Source: Aphrophora alni (taxonomy: Eukaryota; Arthropoda; Insecta; Hemiptera; Aphrophoridae). Taken from it: DNA of 64,000 nucleotides. This document shows positions 54,720-64,000 of the stretch, piece by piece (position 1 is the first letter of the stretch; every line of letters begins with the position of its first letter). The stretch lies in contig OY740765.1 in assembly GCA_963513935.1 (NCBI GenBank), forward strand, positions 74,631,718 to 74,695,717, read 5' to 3'. Under the pieces are notes generated by a model. That model searched no databases, was not told the origin of the DNA, and worked only from the letters and a program-made list of their open reading frames with translations. The position numbers and the translations under genes were made by a program.

Positions 54720-57700
54720 ATCCACCCTTATTTATTTGCCTGGTGGAGACTCACCTCCATCAACCCCACTCATTTAGTTTGAGGCATTTTTAAGTTTTTG
54801 AACCTGATTATGTCACTCCAGACCAAGCTAAGGATGGAGTGGCAATACTCGTCAACTTCATCTTGGAACCTTTGGACTTTATTACAAGCTGTAGCAATAA
54901 AAGTTATTAGTTTATTAAAAATGCAATTTGCTTTTAATAATTTGTGTTTTTTGTTGGTGTGGTACCTGCCATCTAATTAAAGGGAAAGTAGAGATTCGTT
55001 CTAAATCCCTTCTGGCGGAGTTTTCCAAACTTCTCCTAAAATCTTCTCAACATTTGATGTTTCAGTTGTTGAAGATGCTATGTCACTGCAGACAGAGTTA
55101 AGGATGTAGTAGCACTACTCACTCACCCACCACTTTATCTGTGGTACGACTATAAACCTTAGGGTTTTATTGCAAGCAGTAGTACTAACGATTACTACAC
55201 CATACAAAATGACCATTTGCTGTGTGTACCTTCCACTTACATGTTTGTTGAAGTGAAATTGATTGACTTTATAAGACAGTTCCCTCCCCCATTTCTTTTA
55301 GTGGTAGATTTTAATGCCCACCACTATACATGGGTCAAACACATGTGGGCTTAGAGGAAACCGCATTGAGTGGATTCAATCCAATTTAGATTTAATTGTA
55401 TTTAATGATTGGTCATCAACTAATGTAGCAGCTTTTACAGGTGGTTGGTAGCTCTTGACTTATAATTTTGAAGCCCATGTCTTGCCACTAGATTTTAGTG
55501 GTTTGTTTTTTCTGATACAGTAGTAACCATGTTCTTGTGAAGTTTACTTTTTGACTTCTGTCGTAATGATCACCGTCCTAGATGGATTTTACAAGTGTTT
55601 AAAGCAGATTAGGAAGGAATCTTGGGCCCAATATTTTTGTAGAATGATGAAAACCACACCCATATCAATGTTATGGAAAAGGGTACTTTTTGTTTGTGGT
55701 CCTCCTCCTTCTGCTCTCTTAGTGGGACTTAAATAGGAGAATGAAAAACGGAGGAATGGAGTTTTGATTACTATTAATTATGATATTGCTAATATTCAAA
55801 TGAATCACATTATCTCAGTTACTCGTTACGTCCATTAGTAAAGAAAACTGAGCTAATTGTAATGCTTGGAGAAGAAATGCTGGAGGTTGGGAACTCCACT
55901 AAGTTGTTGGTTCATTGGCAATGGCTTGTTCTAGGAAGAACACGTGGATAAGATATGCGAAAGATTAGCCTCTGGCAGATTTATCTTTTATTGTCTTAAA
56001 AAGACATTTTAAATAAATATCCTGAAAATGGCTTACTATGGCTTAATTCATCTACGCTTGGCCTATTTTTTGGGGAGGCAGTGCCAATAATAACATCACC
56101 AGAGTCTTTATTTTACTAAAAAGAGCCATTAGGCTAATTTGTAGAATGAGGAAAGAAAAGTCGTGTCGAGATGTATACTGGGACTTATGATTTATTACAC
56201 TGCCTTGTCTCGTTATTATGGAAACTATTTTTTATTTTTAAAAACCAAATGGAACGTAATTAGAAACAGAGACATTCATTCATATGATACTCATCATAAA
56301 AATGACTTTCACATGAATAAGCATCATTTGACAGTGTTAAAAAGATGTCCCACACAGTTTACTATCAGATTTCTTAATCAGCTCCATGAATTTAAAAAAA
56401 AAAAAATACAGATTTTTCTATTTTTAAAAAGCTTATGTCATTATTTGGTGTCTGCTTATTACTCAGAGGAGGAGTTCGCTGCTGCTCAGACAGTGTGATG
56501 TTGTTTGGGTGTTGGACTGTGTTTTTTGTGTTTTATTGATTTTTTTCTTCATTTTTTAAAATGATTTAACACCCAATTATAGGCAAGTTAACTATCTTTA
56601 AAATATACAATCATATATTCAAGGAGCAATGTTTTCATCATGTTTGATCGGTGGCTACAGTAATTTCTCTTCTTAAATGAGGGAAAGAAAAAAATGGACA
56701 AGGAAGTTACTGTCCCATTTCTTTTACTATTATGCTTTACAAACTGATAGAGAAAACAGTATATCGACGTCTTGTTTGGTACCTCAGAAGTAATTGGCTG
56801 CTTTGTAATGAAATAATGTGGCTTTAGACACAGTCACCCATTTACTGATCAGATGGTTTCATTAGTGTCTGCCATACAAAATATCTTTTTCTTTGTCAGA
56901 TACAGATTGCATTGTTTTTTGACCTTGAAAAGGCCTATGATATGTCTTGGCGAAGAGGTAATCGGAGTACTTTAAAATTAAGGGTTTAAATGACAATATT
57001 CTTGTTATTTATACAAAACTTCCTTAGCAACAGATATTTTAGAGTGTGTGCTAAAACTATTTGTCAGATCGATTTCTCTAAAGAATGACATCCCTCAGAA
57101 TATTGTGCTTAGCATGACCCTGTTTGCTGTGCCAATCAACACCATTGCCACTAATGTGTCATCAGTTCTTTATTTGTTGACGATTCTGCTATATTTGTGG
57201 CTACTAGAAGTATGGCAACTGCTGAAAGAGCCCTTCAACTTGTTCTAAATAGACTGCTATTTTGGTCAAGATTGACAGGATTTAAGGCCCCTACTTCAAA
57301 AACGCAATGTATTGATTTTAGTTGCTAGAGATTGAACTATCAGCCTTTATTTTTCTAAATGGAACCCAACTTCAAACTACTGTAACTGTTAAATTCTTAT
57401 GCCTATTATTTCTTGGATTCCACATTTATCTGACCTGAAAACATAGTGTAATAAAACACATGAGATGTTACATGTTCTTAGCGGTTCTTGATGGGGAGCT
57501 GATAGAAGTTGTGTGTTATGATATTAGCATGCTCATGTTTGATCTTGGATTGATTATGGCTCTATATGTCGTATTCATCCACAAGACTATCAGCTATCAA
57601 GAAGCTTGATTCAGTTTATAATATCTCTGCCCTTCGGCTTGTTTTTGGGGCATTTCATTCAAGTCCAGTTTCTAGTTTACTTGCTGAGACTGGTAAGCCA

Positions 57701-57835
57701 GATCATACAGATTACAACATTGTTTTTAATAATCCTGATCGATATGAATGTAGTCAGATCTGTACTGTCTCATTTGGCATTAGAATTCTACAGATCCTTG
57801 ACGAATTTTGACTTGTACTTCCTTTAATTTAAAGG
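54720..57835 (+). pseudogene. LINE-C ORF2 relic: endonuclease, reverse transcriptase, C-terminus
   Basis: The endonuclease block shows LIDFIRQFPPPFLL, then VVDFNAHHYTWV (about 55260-55345). The reverse transcriptase shows QMVSLVSAIQNIFFF (about 56850) and FDLEKAYD-like LKRPMI (about 56920). NDIPQNIVLSMTLFAVPIN (about 57085-57130) is the GVPQGSVLS block. After it comes a tail block, STRLSAIKKLDSVYNISALR then LVFGAFHSSPVSSLLAE (57566-57690), characteristic of Jockey-clade LINEs. The YADD motif is not preserved and stops and frameshifts are dense. The element sits on plus, the same orientation as LINE-A. Confidence 0.8.
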
Positions 57836-57839
57836 TTTT

Positions 57840-58590
57840 GTAAAAGTTTTGTTTTCTTAAAAAATTAATAAAAAATATTATTTTTATACAAAACCTAACT
57901 TATAAGACATCATTTTTCTCAGATAGATGCATAGAATTCATCTATGTAATTTTTATTTTTTTTTTAAACGGTTTTGGAGTAAGTATGTTAGATGTCAAAA
58001 AATGAAGTTAACATTTTTCAGAAAAACCTGTATCATCCAAAATCAATAGCTTACCACCTTTTTCTAAGATATACAAAAGTTTTGTGTAATATTTGTGAAT
58101 ATATTTAGGGAAAAAAAAATTGTTACATTTTCAAAATTTAAAAAATTATTTTACGAAAAAATGGGTTTTGTTAGGCTTATTTTCAAAAATTCACCAAAAA
58201 TTGTAATATTTATGGAAAACCAACTTCTATATATCATTATATTCAGAAAGATTCATAGAATTTAGTAGTGTAATGAAAAAAAAGTTTGAAAAATAATTTT
58301 AGAGTCAGTATGGCAAAGAAGAAGAGAAAAAAAAAAAAAATACACAAAAATCGAAGGCTAAATTTCACTTCAAAGTCCAATTGAGCATAGAAAATTTTGT
58401 TTTACATTTTTTTCAAGTATTACAAACGTTTTCTAGTATAAATGTGAATAAAAATTGGTAAAAAAAAAAAATCAAATTCTAAAATTTTCAAAATAAAAAT
58501 AATGATTTCCTGTAAAAGTGGACGACAGAAGTTAGGTTAGGTTTGTTACCTCGACAACCTAAGCCTAACTTGTAACTATCTAAAGCTAGA
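57840..58590. other. A-rich noncoding DNA with a TTAGG-containing hairpin
   Basis: AAGTTAGGTTAGGTTTGTT (58526-58545) and AACCTAAGCCTAACTT (58556-58571) can fold back on each other. ACAAAACCTAACTT near 57888 is an inverted match to the same block. Confidence 0.45.
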
Positions 58591-58830
58591 TTTCACTAAA
58601 ATAATAAACTCTACAAACAATAACACACATATACACTTGTATAATACACTTGTATAATGAAATAAAACACTCCATATAAGGAAATTTGCTTTTAGGCCTA
58701 GATTTACAACTTGCCTCTTGGTTAGTCCAAATATAAACCATTCAAAAACTATAACTTCACTCAAAAAAATAAACTTTACAAATAAAAACACATATATTGT
58801 AACTTGTATACACAATTTGTATTCACAAAC
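58590..58830. repeat. Diverged direct duplication, about 160-bp period
   Basis: TTTCACTAAAATAATAAACT, then CTACAAACAATAACACACATA (from about 58590) recurs as CTTCACTCAAAAAAATAAAC and TTTACAAATAAAAACACATA (from about 58752). The 90-aa minus frame across it is a hydrophobic chance frame. Confidence 0.6.
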
Positions 58831-58849
58831 AGAAATATATAATTCCAAA

Positions 58850-59460
58850 ACAAAAGCGCCACGCCTTTGCCATGCCTTTCCGTGTCAATTTATGTCACAA
58901 ACTTTAGTTACATTCCGAGTTCAAAATAAAAACCTCAAAGTAACTCTACGATATATCAAGTAATACCAACTTGTAGAATGAAATCTCCTCTACAAGATTC
59001 TGTAAAGATTGGTAACAAAATATCGATTGAATAATCGATTATCTTATTTAGTAAACTGCACCGAATGCCAAGTGAATTTCGTTCCGTTAGGTTTCTACTA
59101 TGGTCAAGTAGAAATATCTTGCGATCTATGACACATAGAACAATTTGTAAACCACAGATTGAAACAGAAAGATGTGATCTACAAAACAGTGTTTTGGTCG
59201 ACCTGTTTGTCAAAAAAATAGATTTGTGATCATATGGGGAAAAATGGCGTCGCTTAATAAATAGTCATTGGGATAACAAATGAACAAATGTAGTGTTCAA
59301 TAAGCTCTGAGCAATCCAAGATACCGTCTGTGCATGGAGTTTATCTATTCTTGTGAGTCGTCGATAGGAAATGCTGATTACCCATCTTAAGTAATCAACA
59401 TAAGATGGGTAATGCAAATGCAATCGGTCTTAGCAACTGCATTCAGTCTTTTTGGCGATT
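58850..59460. other. Noncoding DNA
   Basis: A short palindrome pair, TTACCCATCTTA at 59378 and TAAGATGGGTAA at 59402, can form a 12-bp stem. Nothing else recognised. Confidence 0.5.
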
Positions 59461-59628
59461 TAAAAAAAAAATCATGTTCTTATTTTTTATTAATAATAAA
59501 ATAAGTTTTTACAGCAGAGCTAACTTTTTCTTGAAAAAAATAACATAATATTAACTTTTCTAGGTTAAGGTTCATTAATTGAATTACAAGTTAAAATAGG
59601 TTTGTACACGATTTTTTACCTTACCCTT

Positions 59629-59631
<3 letters not shown>

Positions 59632-59667
<36 letters not shown>
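59632..59667. repeat. (TA)n microsatellite
   Basis: TA run inside the 5S-bearing element. Confidence 0.95.
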
Positions 59668-59714
59668 CCACCTAACCTGATCTACGTTTAAATTAAAAAA
59701 AAAAAAATTGCTTA

Positions 59715-59774
59715 CGTTCCGAAGCGATCACCCCATCCACGTACCGCGCACAATGTTGATTGACCTCCGTGATC
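59715..59774 (-). ncRNA. 5S rRNA-derived segment (in repeat copy 3)
   Basis: On minus, GATCACGGAGGTCAATCAAC, then ATTGTGCGCGGTACGTGGAT, then GGGGTGATCGCTTCGGAAC matches the middle and 3' part of 5S rRNA, including the GCGCGGT..GT.C.TGGATGGG core. As in the other copies the 5' third is missing. Confidence 0.7.
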
Positions 59775-59909
59775 TATAGGCCTAAATGCATTGAATTCTG
59801 TAGTTTTTAAAACATGATTTTTTGGTGAAAAAAGTTAGCTCCGTGTTGAAAACTTATTTTATTATTAATAAATAAGGTATGTAAAACATGATTATAAAGA
59901 AATTGCTAA

Positions 59910-60915
59910 AAAGACCAGTTGCAGTTACAGTAAACAATTACACCGTATTTTTATCAATCATTCCATGATCATTCATGGATTTCTGATAGCACACAGGAAT
60001 CCGTTGCAATGCCCATTTATCCAGGGTGTTCTAACAGTTAAGCATATCTTAGTTGTCTGTGTTGCTCTGAGAGGTATGCTTTGGTCATTTTCCTACCAAT
60101 TCCATGTAGGGGGATATTACGGAGATCCTTAATTTGGGTATTGTCCTTAATGCTTCGCCTGAAAATTTTTGATAAAATTAAAAATATTTCAATTCTATTG
60201 TTCCAAAGCCCCCTTACAGTCCTGTAATATTATATTTAGTTGTCTATTTAATTTCATCAAATTTTATTCTTTTTAACTTGTTGCAAAGCCCTTTTACAGT
60301 CTTGATATATTTTATTTTGCTATTATTAAATTTAATCAAAGTTTAATACCAGTTATAGTGGTGTTGTTCATTTTGATAAAATTTTATGTTTTTGTTTTTA
60401 ATTCTATTTGTTTGTTTTACATTGAGGAACATTTTATACTCTTTTTTTTATGAAGGTAATGATGACGGTGATGGTAAAACCAAAAATTAATAATCCAGCA
60501 AGAATTCAGCAATTTAATATACTTACTATTGTGTAAATTTTGTGAAAAAAAAAAAAATATTAAACAAACCAGTAATAGTCCAAGAATTAATCAGTTCCAC
60601 ATATGCCATAGAGCGTAGTCAAAATTTGAAAGTTTGTTTAATCTCAAAGGTATCCATCAAGTCGATCAAAATTCCAATCGTACATTAAACCAATATAATT
60701 AATTCTCAAATCAAGGCAACCAAGTGAACTAAATTTAAGATAGTAACTTTCCTCTTCATCAAAATTACATATGTAATTTAACATCAACTCTAGCATTTGA
60801 AAATTTATTTATTTGTTTTACAAACAAATTTTTGTATTAATCTATTCAGTCATATTATATCTGTACTCTTTCTGTTGTTAAAGACAGGAGTCGAAATATA
60901 AAATGAGTTTATTAT
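59910..60915. other. AT-rich noncoding DNA
   Basis: An imperfect direct doublet, TGTTCCAAAGCCCCCTTACAG (60199) and TTGCAAAGCCCTTTTACAG (60281), about 80 nt apart, is the only structure seen. Confidence 0.5.
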
Positions 60916-60916
60916 G

Positions 60917-60918
<2 letters not shown>

Positions 60919-60979
<61 letters not shown>
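60919..60979. repeat. (TA)n microsatellite, about 30 units
   Basis: The longest TA run in the window; it directly precedes the CACGTCC cluster. Confidence 0.95.
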
Positions 60980-60983
<4 letters not shown>

Positions 60984-60995
60984 TCGGTATATTTA

Positions 60996-61275
60996 CCACG
61001 TCCGTTCAGAAGACCGCTTTATCACGTCCCCTGGAGTATATAGGGTTTTCGTCGGAGTATATAGTACATTATCAATAATTTCGTGTATGGCCCGCTAATT
61101 AGTTATTACGTATCTTTTAAAATACGGGAGATTTTTTTTCTTCTAAAGCCCTACCAACAGCACGTCCGTTCAATTTTCAGCTTTCTCACGTCCCGAATAT
61201 ACGTTTTAACTAAAGGTTATTCCCACGTCCATCTTTTTTTTTTATTTAGAATATAGCGCTTTTAAGACGTCCAAC
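60996..61275. repeat. Cluster of CACGTCC motifs
   Basis: ACGTCC occurs six times in 280 nt on plus (about 60999, 61025, 61161, 61188, 61220 and 61269), five of them preceded by C. It occurs twice as CACGTCCGTTCA. TATATAG also occurs twice (GAGTATATAG). The spacing is irregular. It could be the end of a transposon with subterminal repeats or a regulatory region; neither can be shown here. Confidence 0.5.
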
Positions 61276-61279
61276 AAAG

Positions 61280-62170
61280 TTGCCAATTTTACAACTATAA
61301 ACCAAACAGAGCTCTGTGTTTTGTCTGGTGACAAAGCCTTGGTCTCTTTCTCTCCCCCTCTGTATCACGCGCACACTATCTTCTGCTTCATTATTTTTTG
61401 CTATCATCGTTGCGTCATGTGAGACTTTTCACTGTTGGCATATTTACAAATAGCGAACAATCTTCTGGATGGTGTCGGCTTGACGTTAACAACAGATTAT
61501 TATAAAATACTATTAAGTACTATAAAAGATAACATTTATAGAAATAAATTTACAAAGAATTTTAAATGTAGCCTATTGAATGAACTTTAACAAATAATGA
61601 TAACGAAATATTTCTGCAAATAATATATAAAAAAATATATATATGTGAATAGATGCAAAGAATAAAACATTTTAACTATTCTAATGTTTTCCTAACGAAA
61701 AAAGAAAGAAAAGAAAAAAAAATTGTAATTTAGCGAATAATTTACAATAAATCCTTTTAGTAAATGAATATTCCGTTAATACAATTATTATTGTAATATA
61801 ATACTTTAATTTATTTTTTGGTAGTAATATATTCTATTCAGATACAAATGGTTGACAATGGTTACTTTTACAATCATATTTTAACTGGAGAGAATAATAA
61901 ATAAAGGAATAGATAAGTGGTACTTCAAATTTTATAAAATAAGCCGTGAATTTAACCACAAACCCGGTACATAATTGTCCAAAAACTCTTATCTGTTAGA
62001 ATTGTTCAAATAAAGTTAATTTTCAGTGTCAAAACGTACTTTTGATTATTCCTGGTGAACATTCTTTTAATGAGTGAAGTAAAATTAGATTAGTTTTATT
62101 TCAAATAAATGGAAGGAAAGCATATTCAGTAGGCCTACTCCTTTATGAAATTGTGTAATTAAGACAATTA
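61280..62170. other. AT-rich noncoding DNA
   Basis: Nothing recognised. TAGGCCTA occurs at about 62130. Confidence 0.5.
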
Positions 62171-62177
62171 TTCAATC

Positions 62178-62430
62178 ATGGATGCGCAAAAAAAAATTAA
62201 AAAATGTATCGTACATCATGTATCATGCCCGGGGACGGGGAGAAGAACTGAGTTTGGTAAAGGGTCGTACAGAATAGAAAAATGGAATTTAATCTCCCAC
62301 CAGCTGATGAGTCATCGTGTAAACAAAGACGAGTCCAACCAAAAGTGCATGGAGTTGATGTCTGGTCGTGTGTACCCACACGTATGATTATTAATAATTC
62401 GCATTTGGGCTCTTATCATTCTTGATTATC
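62178..62430 (+). other. Small island with coding-like composition
   Basis: Two overlapping plus frames cross a GC-richer island. One is 69 codons from ATG 62178. The other starts at the ATG at about 62282 (MEFNLPPADESSCKQRRVQP) and runs 48 codons to a stop near 62426. The second looks more protein-like. There is no clear acceptor or donor and I recognise no family. It may be a transposon fragment. Confidence 0.25.
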
Positions 62431-62439
62431 ATTATTTAT

Positions 62440-63840
62440 TTATTACTAAATTCCTTCGTATTTCCTCTCCCGCTCATTTTCATTTCTAGTATTAATTTCT
62501 ATATAATAGTTAAATTCCGTACTTTTACTCTAATAATAATTACTGTTAAAAAGTGTTCGGTAGTAAGGTATCAGTCAACTACTTAAATCAAGTCTAAATT
62601 AAAAAATAACAACGACAAGTTAGTACTTTTACAAACAAATATTCCTCCAGTTCTTCAAAATTTCATTTTCTGGTTTAAATCACTGTTTTTTTTTTCCACA
62701 CCCTAATTCATAATTTATTTTTCACATTCCTAATTTAAGAAATACTTGCACTGCCTGCATTAGCTTACTTATTATTAACAAATTCATGGCCGTAAAACTC
62801 CGCATTACTAGTTAAATGTAATTAATAAAGGTAATCATAACAAGTGCGTTAATCTCTTTAGCTGTAACCTGTTTAAAGTTGAAAAGTAGTCTGTGTTTTC
62901 AACTTTTAAGTTGGTTTTGTGTCCAGTATAACTTTGAAATAAAGTAGATAAAAAATACAGAAACATCGGGTTTTAGACCAATGAATAATGTCGATTATAT
63001 ATATTGTAGGAAAATGACTGTGAACCTGCCAAAAATATCCGGGGAAACCGGGAAATAACAATCAATCAATTCCAACTTGCATTTATTTATCATTTAAAAA
63101 TGTTTACATAAACGGTATTTTTAAATTACACCATAAAAAGCAATAGTCAATGACCGTTTTAGGTTGGCCCACACTGTGTAAATGATTTTTTAAATTTATT
63201 TTATTTATTATTATTATTATTATTTTTTTTTTATAATAAACCACACGTTCTCTACAACCTAATACAGAAACTTTGTTTGGAGAATGTAAAATAAAAGTGT
63301 TTTACTTCACACTCGAAGTTAGAATACAAATAAAGATAGATAACAGTATAACAGATAAACAGATAACAATAATTTGTGTAAATTTTTGCAGGGAAAAGTG
63401 TGACATCTGTTCGTAATAGTAATATTATTCTGATTTTTAATTAATAATAATTTCTGTTAATATTCATAGGCAAGTAGTAAATTTTTAAACATTTTAAAAC
63501 AAATTAACTAGTTTTTTTAACCTAATTCAAAATAGAAAACTTTTTTAAATACAATCCTGAACTGAGAAAGAAAATTTATAAATTATTTAAGACAAACTGT
63601 AATGTAAAATAAACATTTCCTAAAGAATGCAATACAGATAAAAATGCTTACTTGACTGTAATAATTGTAATTTCCACTCTAATATTCATATTAAATAAAT
63701 ATACTTTTTTAAATAGTTATTTAAATAATTATTTAAATATTTAAACTATTTATCCAAATCCCTACCAATTAAAAAAAATCAGCTTCATTTAAAAAAAAAA
63801 AAAAACCGTTCTATCCCATAATTTCTAATTCGTTTTCAAA
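62440..63840. other. AT-rich noncoding DNA
   Basis: No gene or clear repeat. A homopurine/homopyrimidine stretch near 63200-63235 and several A-runs only. Confidence 0.5.
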
Positions 63841-63851
63841 CAGGGCATTCC

Positions 63852-64000
63852 ACCCAGCGACAACAGAAGACAACATAGACTGGGCATTGCATATACCAGT
63901 ACATTATGAGAAGTGAGGCCGGGTCCGCCATATTGGTTGAGTCTAGAAAGCCAAAATTAGCTAGAGACTTGACTGAAATTGCAGTGCGCGTATTACAAAT
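63852..64000 (+). other. Possible exon or promoter at the window edge
   Basis: CGTTTTCAAACAG at about 63841-63852 is a usable acceptor. The next 150 nt are markedly GC-richer and CpG-containing. Phase 0 reads GIPPSDNRRQHRLGIA and stops after 21 codons; another phase reads AFHPATTEDNIDWALHIPVH and stops after 23. The CCGCCATATTGG stretch could equally mark a promoter. The window ends before it can be resolved. Confidence 0.25.

Larger units (their letters stand above)
59465..59905 (-). repeat. 5S-bearing fold-back family, copy 3 (complete ends)
   Basis: The ends are inverted copies over about 70 nt: ATCATGTTCTTATTTTTTATT, AATAAAATAAG and AGCAGAGCTAACTTTTTC on the left against AAAAGTTAGCTCCG, ACTTATTTTATTATTAATAAA and AACATGAT on the right. 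Between them, on minus, lie the GAATTCAATGCATTTA block, a 5S-like segment, an A-rich stretch, a TA microsatellite (59632-59667) and a TTAACTTTTCTAGG-complement block, in the same order as the 3.1 and 4.4 kb copies. Confidence 0.75.

Noticed and set aside
58576..58848. A 90-codon hydrophobic frame on minus that resembles a membrane protein
   Set aside because: It covers a diverged direct duplication of noncoding sequence, and the hydrophobicity comes from T-rich codons.
62178..62387. A confident gene call for the 69-codon frame
   Set aside because: A different overlapping frame is equally or more protein-like, and neither has splice or family support.
1..64000. tRNA genes, bacterial-type operons, riboswitches or terminators
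   Set aside because: None seen on either strand; the DNA is eukaryotic in character.

Overview
The window is AT-rich nuclear DNA from a eukaryote, most likely an arthropod and probably an insect. The pointers are an endogenous errantivirus-type gypsy element with a baculovirus-F-like envelope gene, piggyBac, PIF/Harbinger, Helitron and Jockey/R1-type LINE remains, a primer site matching insect tRNA-Gly, and the absence of bacterial-style gene packing. A hemipteran would fit, but species identity is inference. There are no operons, bacterial genes, CRISPR arrays or rRNA operons.

The only candidate host coding sequence is sparse. An ATG exon at 2145-2240 ends in phase 0 at a GTAGGA donor. A 45-nt exon at 34089-34133 has a good acceptor and a GTGAGT donor in the same phase and strand. 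If they belong together, most of the window is intron: about 32 kb between them and about 30 kb after. Weaker exon-like pieces lie at 46384-46619 (minus), 62280-62430 and 63852-64000.

Layout. 1-2.1 kb: noncoding, with a 115-bp tandem repeat. 2.6-4.8 kb and 59.5-59.9 kb: a family of fold-back repeats, three of which carry a 5S-rRNA-like segment covering its internal Pol III promoter. 5.2-5.7 kb: a 514-bp MITE with 30-bp perfect inverted ends. 8.1-10.5 kb: a decayed Helitron. 12-25.7 kb: a LINE (LINE-A) split inside its reverse transcriptase by an 11.1-kb errantivirus (13912-25035, minus strand; gag, pol and env all broken). 25.8-27.3 kb: a fold-back element, followed by two pogo/Tigger-type transposase relics. 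29.1-31.4 kb: a PIF/Harbinger relic keeping both its transposase N-terminus and its MADF-type partner, invaded by a hAT. 34.6-45 kb: a second LINE (LINE-B, minus) split by a 7.5-kb Ty3/gypsy element (35822-43332) whose LTRs are nearly identical and whose Gag-Pol frame is uninterrupted. 47.6-48.3 kb: a 30-bp minisatellite. 50961-51984: a non-autonomous piggyBac with exact TTAA flanks. 53.3-57.8 kb: a third, decayed LINE. 60.9-61.3 kb: a TA tract beside a cluster of CACGTCC motifs.

The window is thus mainly a record of nested transposition into host noncoding DNA. The least conventional items are the 5S-bearing fold-back family, the Harbinger gene pair with GC-rich subterminal motifs, the young intact gypsy element, and a strong excess of the palindrome TAGGCCTA in the non-transposon DNA. 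Reading frames were judged by eye, so boundaries of decayed elements are approximate.
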